Assembly: GCA_024138025.1 (NCBI GenBank)
Contig: JAMXBD010000394.1
Location: 620,001-684,000 of the forward strand
Direction of reading: 5' to 3'
From: Combretum micranthum
Lineage: Eukaryota; Streptophyta; Magnoliopsida; Myrtales; Combretaceae
DNA: 64,000 nt
The notes under the pieces were generated by a model that was not told where the DNA came from, made no database searches, and saw only the letters and a program-made list of their open reading frames with translations. Made by a program: the position numbers and the translations under genes. Shown here one piece after another: positions 45,138 through 56,802 of this stretch (positions are counted from its first letter, which is position 1; each line of letters opens with the position of its first letter).

Positions 45138-46839
45138 AGAGAAAGTTTTGTCCGCAAAACTTGTTACGGATGTATCGTTTATTGAGGAGGGATTGAAAAT
45201 TTCAAGTTACGTTCTAGCACCGGTTTATGCTTTGGTTTGTGCCATTCTCGAGTTTGTATGATAGATATTCTTTGAATTATAGCACATACAACTAATAAGA
45301 ATTGACTTAGCGATTCCAACCTTCACTCACATGACTCTTTTGAAAATGACACAGACTCGACTCCTGACCATAGACATCTTGACTTGACCCACTTTGGACG
45401 ACTCATGACGACACGACCTTACGTGACACGACTACTCTGACCAATGAAGGTTGTGGATTCGCTTTTCCCATTCTTACGTAACTGTATATACATATCGTAC
45501 TTTGAGATTCATGTTCCTCTGATTAATCGAGGTTACCATGTCTTACACTCTTTATGATCTTAATTATCTTGATGGATGTGAAATCAAGGGATCGCATTCC
45601 TTTATTGAAAATTTCTTACGAAGATTTTATGTTCATTGCAATTCCAAGTTTTACGTTCTTTATAGGTTTTTGATCTTTCGGGTTCTCCATGTGCAGAAAT
45701 TACATGAGGGATGTCTTGGAATTCATTAAATCAGTTGAGTTTTGTTCTTGTTTCCATTCTTGGCTTCTTCTAGCTCTCACTGGTCTTTGGTTCTCCTATT
45801 TTTAGTCCAGCCATTTAGTCCGAGGGTATTCCTCATCAATCTATCTCCTGGGCCCTAGCAGTAGGAAAGAATGGGTGGTATCCTAAGGGTATTGCACGAA
45901 TCCAGTGTCGAGTCGTATCTTCGATCTCCGCTCCCTTTTTACAGCAAGGGACTTCGGTATCTCATTATTAACCTCCCCTTGCATCACACAGGTGTGGGGA
46001 TTGCTTCCCTTCTCGCCATACTCCTTCCTCATCTTCCTTGTTAGATTCACTGATGCAGCATGCGGGTTATCCCGTGTAAATCGTGGTTTAGCCAAATGTC
46101 CCGTTTGTATAAAGAAAGCATATAGTTGTCACCTTTCGGAGACGCTTTTCAACCTTGCGATTGAGGTCCCTACAGGGGTAGCGCTTGAATCGAAGTCATG
46201 GATACTGCGCAGGGTAACGCTTTCCCTTGCATCGCCAACCTAGCATCTTATCCAATATTATATCTTTTTCCTTGTTTGGGATCATCATTCCGGGGAAGCG
46301 TTCGGACTTCTCGGCTCAGGTCATTGCAACATAAACTCCAATTCCTTATGATTTCTTTTTCGCCTTCCCCTTCGAATATTTCTTATCATCCGTACCCTTT
46401 CCTGCAAACCTTGATAATCCCTGATATCCAATTCCTCCAATCGAGTCCGAAGGTCCCCTTTCAATCATTCAGAACAGTCGTCCCCACAACTTATCTCTTC
46501 ATCATTGGCACCTACCACTGCCCATCGTTCATATCACATCACCGTCATCTATTGCATGTTTGGCCTATTTTCCTTCTTGAATTCCCTCTTTTAGGCTCTG
46601 TATTATCTTATTAGAATGCTGAGCTTCCTTAATTCTTACTAAGGGGGTTTCATCATTCAATCCGCCACTTCTAACTGAGCGTCTCTTCCTGTATATTCGA
46701 TACTTATCTCTTCATCTTTTCCCACTAATTTCGTTGGATTTGTATGTAAGACTTTTACTTTTCTTGTGAGTCTTACAACTGATAGCATCAACATCTGTAT
46801 TCACTTTCCTTGAGTGAGATTACTTTTCCTAGGTCGAAA
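45138..46839 (-). other. Unrecognised internal region of element IV
   Basis: By position this should encode integrase and chromodomain on the minus strand, but I recognise no motif of either. Two plus-strand frames (45905-46243 and 46198-46614) run opposite to the element and have no features I recognise. It may be strongly decayed pol or foreign filler sequence. Confidence 0.35.
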
Positions 46840-47910
46840 TCTTTGGTTATTCTGAACCATTATCCTACCACGTGCCCACTCCTTGTGAACAAGTACTTGA
46901 TGCCCTTGTGATCAGCATAGATCTCTAGCTCCTGCCCATAGAGGTAGCACTCCACGTCTCTAGAGTGAACGCCACCGTGGGTAAACCCAATTCAGGTACA
47001 AGGTAGTCCTGGTCATGCGGCTTTAACCATCTCGAAGCGTAGGAGATCACTTTTCTCCTTGTATGAGTGCACATTCGAGACCATCTCTTGATGCACTGTC
47101 CTGAACTATGTATGGTTTCCTGGGAGTTGGGTAATATCAATATCGGAGCGGAAACAAGTTCCGGTTAGAGTTCTTGAAGGCCTCGATTCTTCTTTTCCGC
47201 TCTTGTAAGCTCTTCGTTCATTCGGGGTTTTAGGGTTAGGAACCCCTAACACTCTCTATAGCGCCCTGTCGAGCCTAGAAAAACTTCTCACGTCCGTTAC
47301 GAGTTTGGGCAGTTTTCCAATCCATTGTACTTTTATTCTTTCAGGGTTCCCAGATACCTATCCCCTTGATACCCTGCGGTCCATAGTGAAATTCTACTCA
47401 GCCAGAATTCGCACGGGATATCTTGGGGTATAACTTGCACTTTCTTAAAGTTTGTAATGTTGCTCATAAGTACCCTTCATGCCACTCCTGTGCCTATGAG
47501 TAGATAAGGCTCTCATCCATAAAATCCCACATAATTCCTTTAGTAAAGGCCTACTTGCCCGGTTCATCCATTCTATGAGTATAGCGGGGACAATTGTCAC
47601 TTCAATATCGTCAATCAAAAATCATACTGTCCCTATATAATTTGAGATGTGGTTTCATGCAAGTTCGTTGGCTCAGTGTTTTAACTGAGGGTATCCGGGT
47701 CGAGGATCGGTCCTTGAAAATGCACTTATCCCACGTAGTTAGTCTAGCAGGTCGTCGACCTTAGAGAGCGGATACCTATTTTCAATTGTGACTCCATTTA
47801 GATCCCGAAATCGACAATATACCCTTATCTAGATCATTCAGAAGGACTTGCCTCGTCGGTTTCCTACCAAGCTTGTACTGGTCAAGGGCAGGCATAATTG
47901 ATCGGATGGG
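46840..47910 (-). pseudogene. pol: Decayed RT and RNase H of element IV
   Basis: Minus-strand fragments in several frames: VISYASRWLKPHDQDY with LELPTVAF-like sequence (47055-46960), YLYGQELEIYADHKGIKYLF (near 46950-46890) for RNase H, and LIYS followed by a LQTLRKCKLY block (about 47530-47430) from the end of RT. It is far more decayed than elements II and III, with many stops and frameshifts. Confidence 0.7.
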
Positions 47911-48498
47911 CTTAAATACTCATACCGACTACCTTAAGGTCATTTTGATTTTATTTTGTTTTATTTTAGTTTATTTTATAGATATGTATATTTATTATTA
48001 TTATTCTATTATTTTATTATTATTGTTATTATTGTTATTTTAATTATTTATTAGTATTATTATTATTATTATCGGGTTCGTTTGCTGTGATTTGTTTTCA
48101 GCATCTTCTTTCTCTACTGTGATTGTATTCCCTTTAAGTAACTCAATCAATAATCTCTTGATAACATTATTTAGCTTTTTCCATCAGATTTCGGTATTGC
48201 CGGAAGTTCTTATACAAGCTAGTAACCATAAAGGAAAATATAAATTCAAGGGACGTGAATAAGGAACTCTTAACTTCATAAAACATAATATAGCTTTTCA
48301 TTAAAACATAGCTGGGGTACAAGGGCCCCTACATGGAAAACGATATTAGGTCATACTAATGCAAACATCATAACAAGCAACAAACATAGGTAACGTCCAA
48401 AACATCGACATACTATGACCTATCTTTCAAAGTCGCGGCTACAAAATTCAGCTTGGACTTATGGGTCAATCATGGGTCTCGCCCCTTTCTCTAGGCGA
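47911..48498 (-). other. Spacer with ATT microsatellite, element IV
   Basis: No coding sequence. About 47940-48075 is a run of ATT/TTATT repeats. Gag and protease of this element are not recognisable between the pol remnant and the pre-gag ORF. Confidence 0.5.
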
Positions 48499-49132
48499 TC
48501 AATTCCACTCTTTGCATACTAGTCCTTGCCCTTCTCCACCCTCAATCTCTTCAGGATGGATAACTTCCACACCTTTTGTCTCATCTACCTCTTCTTCGTG
48601 GGGTTGGTAGTCAATTCCACTTAGTGGGGGTGGCTGAGCCATGTTGGTGGGTGGAGTTATCACTTCCCCATACACTCCCCCCCAGAAGAAATGACTTTGA
48701 GCATCAGCCCGAAGCCAGTCGGTGTGATCTCCCAACAGGTCATGAGCATATGTAAACAGGTATCCAATTGGGTTCCAGGTTTGGAAATCAGGAAAAGTCG
48801 GTCCCCTTCGTTTCTCAACACAAAGGAGCTTCTTGCAACATGGGTTCTCCTAATTTATGAATGGCAATCCTTTCCACTGCATAGATCACTTCAAGCTCCG
48901 ACCAACATTTCTTCTTTATAGGGCAATACTCAACATTGGTCGCCACCCTATACCATTCAGTGTTCATTAACCCTCTTTTCCACAAATTGAACATCTCTCG
49001 GATTGACCTGGGATGACCAACTAGGGCAAAGTCTTCGCACAAGACTCTAATTCTCAAATGGTATTCAACCAAAGTTTCATCAGGTTGCTTATGCACTTGC
49101 CTTGCCGCTCGGCGGGCTTCACCAAGGGTAAG
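48499..49132 (-). pseudogene. Pre-gag ORF of chromovirus element IV (copy B)
   Basis: Read on the minus strand from 49132, right after an acceptor-like TTCTTCTTTTGTGAATAG. The codon before the acceptor is an in-frame TAG and no ATG precedes the conserved part. Blocks: QPDETLVEYHLRIRVLC, FALVGHPRSIREMFNLWKRG, a frameshift near 48830, then FPDFQTWNPIG, TYAHDLLGDHTDWLRADA and an acidic C-terminus ending at 48499. The distance from the acceptor to the F/L after DET or EET is 21 codons, the same as in copies A and C. It lies between the primer site and the pol remnants. The function is unknown. Confidence 0.65.
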
Positions 49133-49273
49133 CTATTCACAAAAGAAGAAGGAATTAGATTTGTAAAACCCATTCTACCTACGTTATTCCTTTCTAGGCT
49201 TTGTTTTATTCCTATCCTTCCTTATCCTTCTTAAGTCTATTGGTTAAAGTCATGATCGTGGATCCTTAACCAT

Positions 49274-49285
49274 GCTCTGATACCA
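49274..49285 (-). other. Primer-binding site (initiator tRNA-Met), element IV
   Basis: The minus strand reads TGGTATCAGAGC, eight bases after the 33-nt left-over of the 5' LTR. It fixes the element's orientation. Confidence 0.92.
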
Positions 49286-49293
49286 ACTTAAAC

Positions 49294-49326
49294 TGTCACG
49301 TGTAAGGCACACTTTGGGGCGTGACA
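49294..49326 (-). repeat. 33-nt inverted end in place of the 5' LTR, element IV
   Basis: Where a 4.4-kb 5' LTR is expected there are only 33 bases between the target duplication CTAAT (49327-49331) and the primer site region. They are the inverse of the last 33 bases of the 3' LTR (40766-40798), so the element ends in imperfect inverted repeats (about 28 of 33 bases identical). The segment itself has TGTCACG at one end and CGTGACA at the other. Confidence 0.8.
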
Positions 49327-49331
49327 CTAAT

Positions 49332-49830
49332 CTCTCCAACATCTTATCTACAAAGGGAAGAGGGAAATGGTCCTTCCGAGTTGCATCATTCAATCTCCGA
49401 TAATCTATGCAAACTCGTCATCCTGTTACAGTGAGCATTAGAATAAGTTCGTTCTTATCATTAGGGACCATAGTTATCCCTCCCTTCTTTAGTACAACCT
49501 GTGTCGGACTACCCATTTGCTATCAGAAATAGGGTATATAAGTCCAGCATCCAGAAGCTTAATGACTTCCTTTTTAACCACCTCTTTCATATTGGGGTTT
49601 AGCTATCTCTGTGGCTACACTACCGGCTTCAATTCTTCTTCCAAAGAATTTTGTGAGTACAAAAAGGGGTTGATACCTTTTATGTCTGAAATTTGCCATG
49701 CGATTGCTTGCTTGTGAGCTCTCAAAACTGTGAGTAATTGATCTTTTTATTCTTGTGATAAATCCAAAGCAATGATAACCGAAAGCTTGGGATCTACTAC
49801 AAGGAAGGCACACTCCAGGTAGTTTGGTAA
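49332..49830 (-). pseudogene. pol: RT N-terminal part of Athila-like element V
   Basis: On the minus strand: VVLKKGGITMVPNDKNELI, RVCIDYRRLNDATRKDHF and FPLPFVDKMLER, up to the insertion point of element IV. The next RT residues resume at 40760. One stop (in TVTG*RVCIDY) is present. Upstream, 49600-49830 is the linker between protease and RT, with no motif beyond a possible SQASNRMANF-like stretch. Confidence 0.85.
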
Positions 49831-50556
49831 CTACTTTAATTCCAAAACAAGCGGTTTTTCAATAGAGCTCCTAAACCTTGCTTCATTGTTCGCTTTTAAG
49901 TTTTCAAACCCACCAAGAGGTGTAATCTCTTCTACAGCATCATGTTGTTCTTTGCAAGCTTCTACTTCTGGTTTACTCACACTTTCCTCCTCTCCTCTTG
50001 TCAAGCTCAGCTCTAATTCATCTTTGCATAATAATCCTACATGGTGTTCATTGACGGAAGAATCAATAATATCGACCGAATAGCATGAATCATCTGTACT
50101 CATTGGATACTTCAAGGCCATAGCAATTGTAACCACCAGCTCTTCATCACCTACCCTTAATGTGAGTTTACCTCCCCCTACATCAATCAATGCTCTGGCG
50201 GTAGCAAGGAAGGGTCTTCCTAAAATGAGAGGTACATCTCTGTCTTCATCCATGTCAAGAACCACAAAATCGAATGGATAAATGAACTTTCCCACTTTCA
50301 CCAAAACATCTACAATTATCCCTTGAGGGAATTTGACAGACCGATCGGCAAGCTGTAAGCTCATCATGGTGGTTTTAGGTTCAGAAACTCCTAGCTTCTT
50401 AAAGAACGAGTAGAGCATCAAGTTAATACTTGTTCCCAGATCTACCAAAAGCTTTTTCAACATTAATATTGCTAACCACACAGGGGATTGTAAACCTATT
50501 AGGGTCATTCAGCTTTGGAGGAAGCCTACTCTGAATGATAGATGAGCAATTGGCCC
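49831..50556 (-). pseudogene. Protease of Athila-like element V
   Basis: On the minus strand: LPPKLNDPNRFTIPCVVSN (one frame, about 50525-50470), then after a single-base shift LVDLGTSINLML with the active-site region DLGTS near 50440, KTTMMSLQLADRSVKFPQGI, VDVLVKVGKFIYPFDFVVLD and VPLILGRPFLATARALIDV. DLGxS in place of DTGxS is usual for Athila-type proteases. The C-terminal part (about 50090-49831) is an acidic linker. Upstream gag is cut off at 50556 by the LTR of element VI. Confidence 0.9.
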
Positions 50557-52065
50557 TGTAAGCCCTAGAAAATTTCAGTAAATAATTCCAAAATAAACAT
50601 CGAAAATAAGCTCTAAAAATGACTCAAAATTAAAACGAACTTCAACTAGTCCTAAATCACGAGCAAATCTAGAAATTTTTTAATCTTGAGAAAATGATTC
50701 CTTAAAAATAAAATAAGAACTCAACAGTCTTCAAATCAAAACCATTACGTATGACAAATTCTATACTTAACTCTGACTTATAAAATCTGGTATTATAGAA
50801 CCAAAAACAAATTATTAAAAAGTAAATAACGATAAACCATCGGAAATAAAACTCAATTCAAGAATTCCTAAAACGTTAAGAGATATTAAATACTTACAAA
50901 AATAAAATTTAAAATAAATTTCTCAAATTAAATATGTTGTATAAACATAAAACATCAGTTTCCAAATTGGCAAAGATCTAAATCAGAAAATCACCTGCGA
51001 ACCTTAAGTGGATTACAGTTGTTTAAGTTCGGTAATCTAGCGCTCTTAGCCCTAGAGGCCGAGATGTAGTAAGTATGTAGAGTAGCTCGTAGTAATATAA
51101 GGTCGCTTAAAAATATCAGATTGGTAAATTTTTCACCTATTTCAAACCCGTTCAGATATAGACTTTGAAAAGCGTGTCTTGGGGCTCGAGATATAAAAAA
51201 TATACCATTAATATCGTTATACTCGTATTTTCATAAGGATTTAAAAAATATCAGTTTTATAATTTTTTCGAAACTAGAAATATCTGATTTTGCGATTATA
51301 TTCGTATTTCTTTACTACCGGTAATTAACTAGTCTTTTCCACCATTCACTACTCTTCGTTACCCAATTTTACTATTCTTTTAAACCCTTATATTTTTAAA
51401 TAAATATTTTATATATCATAGAAAATTTTGTTTTTCAAAAATTTAATTTGTAAGACCCAATACTAAAAATAAAATAAATTAATTTAATAATTAAAAAATA
51501 TTTTAAAAATATTGTTATTTTCATAAAATAACTTTTTAGAATTTTTCGGAATCTAAAAATATCAGTTATAACTTATATAAGCATATTTTGACCGTACTGG
51601 TAACATATTTGTTGAAATACTAAAATAATTCAATTAATTATTTAATTTTATTTATGAGAATTCTGCCATTCATTTAAAAATATTTTTCTTAACTTTTTTT
51701 TTATATATTTTCTTAATAAAAAATACTTTTTCAACCCATACTTCAAGTACACTTCAATTGTCACTTCTACACATTATTTATGTTTTCTTTCACTCATTCT
51801 ACACTCCATTTCCCATGCATGGCAGCTGACCACACTCCTAAAAATAGCCACTTTTCTTTTATTTTAATGATTTATTTAATGATTTAAATCTCTTTTAGTT
51901 AGCAAATTAAGTATCACAAGTTACACTTTCAAAATTCAAGTTATAAACTAACTACACTTCTCTCTCTTTCCCTATTGAATTCACGACAGCCCCCCCAATT
52001 TCTGCCATGGCTTTATTTATTTTTTTCTTTTAATTATTTAACACACATTAACACACTCTGCTCTC

Positions 52066-52073
52066 TATTTAAA
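52066..52073 (+). promoter_or_regulatory. Putative TATA box of element VI LTR
   Basis: TATTTAAA in a CT-rich context. The solo LTR has TATTTAAT at the matching place (58708-58715). Confidence 0.45.
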
Positions 52074-53727
52074 GTCTCTTACTCACTCACTTTCCTTCTT
52101 TGCAACCCTACATCATTTACTCTCTCTTTTTCCTCTCTTTATCTCTTTCTTAGCCTTGTTCTTGCAAAGGAAACAAGCTGCCCCCATCTCAAAAATTTGC
52201 TTCCACATCCCATTCTTGAAGATTCTTTGAGTAAACTTTCTTCTTCAGCTTCCATAAATGCTCTAGGTTGATTATATGGAGGTTTCATGCATCAAAGGAC
52301 TCTCCATAATGCCTAAAAGCTAGAGATGATGATGCCAAAACTTTGAAACACTCCTCTTGTTTATGATCTATAATGATATTGCTATATTTGTTGTCTTTAA
52401 GACTTTATCATCTTCATATTTATATTATACTTTGTATATCTAAATTTTTATGAAGCATTGGTTATGTTTATGTTTAGATCTATAGGTTTAGGGCTTACTA
52501 CCATGCATTTCTTTTATATTCATGTTCATATTATGTGTAGATCTAGCCTTTGAACTTGCATAAAAATAGTGAAATTCGTATCTAGGCAAAACCCATTTTT
52601 AAAAACCACTTTCCAAGTGTCAAAATGAAATTTTTACTTGATATAATGAAGGCTTAATGTATATATATCATCAAGACTTCATTTTATATGGTTTAAAGAT
52701 GATTTTCAAATATCATTTTTCATAACAAAATTCTATTTTCGGATTTAGGCCAAGGCCTAGTTTAAAAACATATTTTCCAACTAAAAAATGAAGTTTTTAT
52801 TGAAGATATGGAAGACTCTTAAGATAGGATATGTAAGGGATGAATTTTCATAAGTTTGGGTGGATTTTATGAAAAGATATGTCCAAAAATAGATTTTGCA
52901 AATTCGGATTTCAACCATGACCAATTTTTAAAACCCATTTTTCAACACCAAAATGAAGGGTTTGTTAAAAAAATTAAAGGCTTATGGAATAGGTATCAAT
53001 AGGAGATGTTTTTGATAAGTAAATGGTAGATCTACTAATAGAGATTCTCAAAATAGGAAGAGATTATAAAAATAAAATTTGAGTTTTATTTTAACCTTGT
53101 GAAATTCGGATGGTTTCAAGACCATGCCCTAAAAACCCTTTTATCAACTCCAAAACTTGTGTTTTATAAAAAATGAAGAGTATAGGTAATAGATATCATA
53201 AAGCAATGATTTTTATAAGTTAAGATGGGATTTGTTAAGAAAAACATGTAAAAGAAGGAGTAGAAATAAAGTAGGAAAAATTGAGTTTTGTCATTTTAAG
53301 AAATTCGTAATAATGGTGTAATAGCATGAACACTTACTTTTCAAACTCAAAATAGAAGATTTATTAAAGAAATGAAGTCCTTAGTGGCTAGGTACGGTTG
53401 AGCCTTTATTTTCTATGTATCAAATTTTTTACTTAAAGGAATCACCACGAAAATAATTTTTACAAAATTCGGATTTTGGGATGAACCAATTTTAAAAACA
53501 TGTTTACAAAGTGTAAAATGGAAATTTTTTATTGAAAAACAAAGGCCTTAGGGAAATACATAATGAAGGCTTAATTTTAACAAGAATAAATAAATTTTAA
53601 AAAAGAATTTTTCTAAAAACAAGTGGGGATTGTCAAGCATACAAGACTAGTCTTCCTAAGTTGATTTTTCATAGTCTTACAAGAAAAAAGTTTTCTAAAA
53701 AATTTCTTTTATTAAATATTATCAAGA

Positions 53728-53730
<3 letters not shown>

Positions 53731-53756
<26 letters not shown>
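53731..53756. repeat. (TA)n microsatellite
   Basis: An uninterrupted TA run of about thirteen dinucleotides inside the element VI LTR. The related solo LTR lacks it. Confidence 0.9.
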
Positions 53757-53758
<2 letters not shown>

Positions 53759-54132
53759 CTCATGACATATCATATATGATAGTAACTTGCTCATATATTG
53801 CATGAATACTTGCTTTGGATAGTAGAAACTTCATGAACTTTCACAAAATCAATTTTTCCATTTTGTTTTCGCTACTGTTGTGATCTGATCATATCCTTTC
53901 AAAGCTTCAAAGTTTTCAAAACTTAAATATGATATTAGAATTAGATATATCTTTCGAAGTAGATAGAAATAGATATATAATTTGTGAAATTCCAAGTTAA
54001 AATGACCAAGTTATGGCCGTTTTAAGTTGGAATTCCCACTTAGGACAAGAATTACGAATTTGATAGTTTGTATGAGACAGAGTGGATTAGTTTTGAGTTG
54101 AAATACTCATTTGGGTATTTCTTCCTTTTTAG

Positions 54133-54202
54133 GTGACCTCGAAATCGACGATTCCCTACCACCGGATTACTTGTACTAAGAGACCGGTGATGCAATGGCC
54201 GG
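54133..54202 (+). other. Predicted LTR mini-exon 1, element VI
   Basis: A 70-nt segment between CTTCCTTTTTAG and GTGAGT, with ATG at 54195-54197, 8 nt before the donor. Confidence 0.6.
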
Positions 54203-54478
54203 GTGAGTTTTCCTCTTATTTTGTTGTCTTGCTTGTGCTTGTAGCTAGTTGCACTAGAAATAGGAAAAGATAAAATTGTGATGAGTTGTGGTATAATCTT
54301 GATTGAATGAATGATAAGTATATCGAGGCGAGACTTGTTGTAAAATCATTGTATGAGGTAGCATAAACTTGAATTGTCTGAAATTCTCTATGATCGCTCT
54401 TAACCAACATAATTAACATGCCACAATTATATGAATAAATTATACGTGCATATCACGTATTGAGTTACATTGCATTAG

Positions 54479-54512
54479 CTAATATACCTTTGGTGGGACA
54501 AAAGTATATTAG
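54479..54512 (+). other. Conserved hairpin in LTR intron region
   Basis: A 14-bp stem (one mismatch) with the loop GTGGGA: left arm CTAATATACCTTTG, right arm CAAAAGTATATTAG. Also found at 61779-61812 and, in the other orientation, 63875-63842. Confidence 0.6.
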
Positions 54513-54897
54513 CGGAAGGCGAGGGGGCCTTTATTAACATTAAGGATGTGAGATCGCTTAAGTTACAGAAGTGGGGTAGGTACTTAAAACTACCACAATA
54601 AAACAATAGAGGTTGTATAATTAAGAGAAAGAGATTGGGATTATGGTTGCATGACTTATGGACCATCCCACTCAAGATTGGAATTATGGTTGCATGACTT
54701 ATGGACCACCCCAACCCCGAATGGAGGGCATAAATCCATTCACATATGGCTACCGGAAAGTCATATGCTTGTTTGCACATGTGTTTGTTCATCCATAGCA
54801 TATGGATGAATTATAACTTGCATGTTATGGTATGAAATTAAGGGAACCCTCACTAAGCTAGTGTAGCTTATACCCCAATAGATGTTTGAATAAACAG

Positions 54898-54982
54898 GTT
54901 GATGGGAGAATGCTACTTGGGGACCGAGATGATTGGAGCCGAATATGACTTCGGGATTCCAGCAGGATGCAAGAATACTTGA
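54898..54982 (+). other. Exon 2-like segment of the element VI LTR, ending in TGA
   Basis: It begins after AATAAACAG. In the frame set by mini-exon 1, 27 codons follow before TGA. The copy at 62180-62264 has the same length and no indels, with several amino acid changes. No clear donor lies before the stop, so this variant may end the reading frame here or be decayed. Confidence 0.35.
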
Positions 54983-55259
54983 AGATATTAGTTAGGTTTT
55001 GTGAATTGCCTTGTAATAGATATGTAGTGAAAGCTTTGGATGAATTGCAATTGAAGTATAGTGAATTGTATTTCCTTTACATTGTTACTTAAGTTATATC
55101 AATATAAATGTATCACTCCAATGTGTCTCCTCCATGTGTTAGACGCCTTGTACATAGTATGGAAGCCTTCGCGTGACTGAAGTGGTCATTCCTAGGCTTT
55201 AATATTGTGTACGATGGACTGCCATGTTTAGGGTACCCCTCGGGGCGTGACAGTTTAAT

Positions 55260-55271
55260 TGGTATAAGAGC
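55260..55271 (+). other. Primer-binding site, element VI
   Basis: TGGTATAAGAGC, one change from the usual TGGTATCAGAGC, seven bases after the LTR end. Confidence 0.85.
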
Positions 55272-55786
55272 GACAATGTTTCGAGATTTAGGTGGGAAGA
55301 CTTTAGGAGAATAGAATGTTAAGATACGATATTAAAAATGAATAAGTGAGTGTTAGATAACCCTTAAGTAAAGAAGAAACTAGACTTGTCTCTATGACCC
55401 TTAAGGTATGACTTTCGATTATTAAAGATTTGAATTCTATCTTAGAGACTTTTGGAGAACATAGAAATAGACATATATGGACGGAAGATTGACAATATTT
55501 GAGGGGACGTTCGAATCTATTCTAGCAACTGCAAAATACAGGAGTAAGTGACCTTACCCGACTCTTGGTTCAAGCCAATAATAGAAATGGTAGATTACCC
55601 CTTTGACCTATAAGACCACTAGGTGGGAAGCATTAACTGCGTTCTTTCACCGTTTTTCTAAATAAACAACTTTAAGGAAAATAAAAAGTTATAACTCTTT
55701 TTCTAAACCATAAGCAACTTGTGTGTAGCATAACTAGGCTAATGTGACCGTTTCGTCCTGTTACTGGGAGACTACCTGAGGAGAAC
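55272..55786 (+). other. Leader region of element VI
   Basis: No supported gene. A pre-gag ORF like those of elements I, II and IV would be expected here, but I find no trace of its motifs. Confidence 0.45.
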
Positions 55787-56251
55787 ATGCAACAGTCGAC
55801 AAACCTTCCCGAGGAACAACAAGTGAGAGATACTCTACCACCACAAGATCCAATGCATCAAGTCATAGACCTTCTAGGATGTTTGGTGGATGCACAAAAG
55901 CTTCTCTTGCAACAAGTGCTTATCAGGAATGTGTCGGTTCAGGTGGAAGGACCCCACCAAGTGACAATGCAAGGAATTGAGATTCCTTCTTCTATGGCTA
56001 GTTCAGCTCCAAAGTCAGAGGTCTAAGACAACTAGCTATCTATTAAGAATGACCTTTTAAGAGGTTTCAATCCGTTGCTGGAAGTGCAAGGAAGGTCTTA
56101 TCTAAAACAGTATCCACAGCTAAAGCACAAGTGTTTACCTCTATGGGGATCCCGAGCACAAGATTATGCACTGTCCAAGGAGGAAACCCTAAAGTGCTTC
56201 ATCTGCAAACAGCCGGGACACTAGGCGAGTAGATGCCCCCAAAAGAATTAA
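55787..56251 (+). pseudogene. gag: gag remnant of element VI: N-terminus joined to zinc knuckles
   Basis: An N-terminal segment (55787-56026) with HQVIDLLGCLVDAQKLLLQQ resembles the Gln-rich N-terminus of the element II gag. It is followed directly by nucleocapsid remnants: CWKCKEG from 56076, GDPEHKIMHCPRRKP and CFICKQPGH then a stop then ASRCPQKN (56195-56251). The same three-knuckle pattern occurs in element II. The whole capsid part between them is missing, so an internal deletion is likely. Confidence 0.65.
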
Positions 56252-56802
56252 CAAGTGGATAGCTGCCCTTGTTTGGAAGAAGTCAGTCTCTTAGAAATAG
56301 CAATATATCTCTCGTTGAGCGTTAGGAACAAATAACTTTTGAGTAAAAAGAACAAAGATGTTTTTGAAAATGTAAACCGATGTTGTGGTTTGTCATCTAG
56401 TCCATGAATTGACTCCAATGGATGTTTTGCATCCTCTTTTGAACTTTTGTAAAGAAGACTTACATATTATCTTGATTTCATGTATTTCATTTTGAATATT
56501 ATGAAGTTTTTCTTATTGATTTTGATTTCAATAGAATTTCAATATTTCTTATATATGTTTTGTTTCCACATTTTTGTGTTCTGATTTTCGATAAGTTTCT
56601 TTAAGTCTCTTTTAACGCCTTAAGACGTGCTAAAAGATTTAGAATTCGCCCAAGCTTAATAAACAATAGGAGACATACCCAACCACATAAGAACCCGTGT
56701 GACTCCTTTAGGACCCGAGAACTAAATGATACCGGAACCACCTAACTAAGAGGGAGTGCTTCAATCGCGATTGAACGGCTTACTAGTCAGATAAGAAATT
56801 AC
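56252..56802 (+). other. Spacer between two gag remnants
   Basis: AT-rich, no supported gene. Its end (about 56749-56802) is probably already the N-terminal region of the next gag, open in the same frame as the ATG at 56803. Confidence 0.4.

Larger units (their letters stand above)
50557..55252 (+). mobile_element. 5' LTR of chromovirus element VI
   Basis: A 4696-bp LTR, TGTAAGCCCTAG to CTCGGGGCGTGACA, with the primer site following at 55260. It is inserted into the protease region of element V after GGCCC (50552-50556); the right duplication is outside or lost. It is homologous to the solo LTR 57175-62536. It contains a TATA-like box (52066-52073), a leader donor near 52266, mini-exon 1 (54133-54202), the hairpin 54479-54512 and an exon 2-like segment from 54898. 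A (TA)n run lies at about 53731-53756. Confidence 0.92.

Noticed and set aside
46198..46614. 138-codon plus-strand ORF
   Set aside because: It runs opposite to element IV and shows no recognised motif; listed only as part of an unexplained region.
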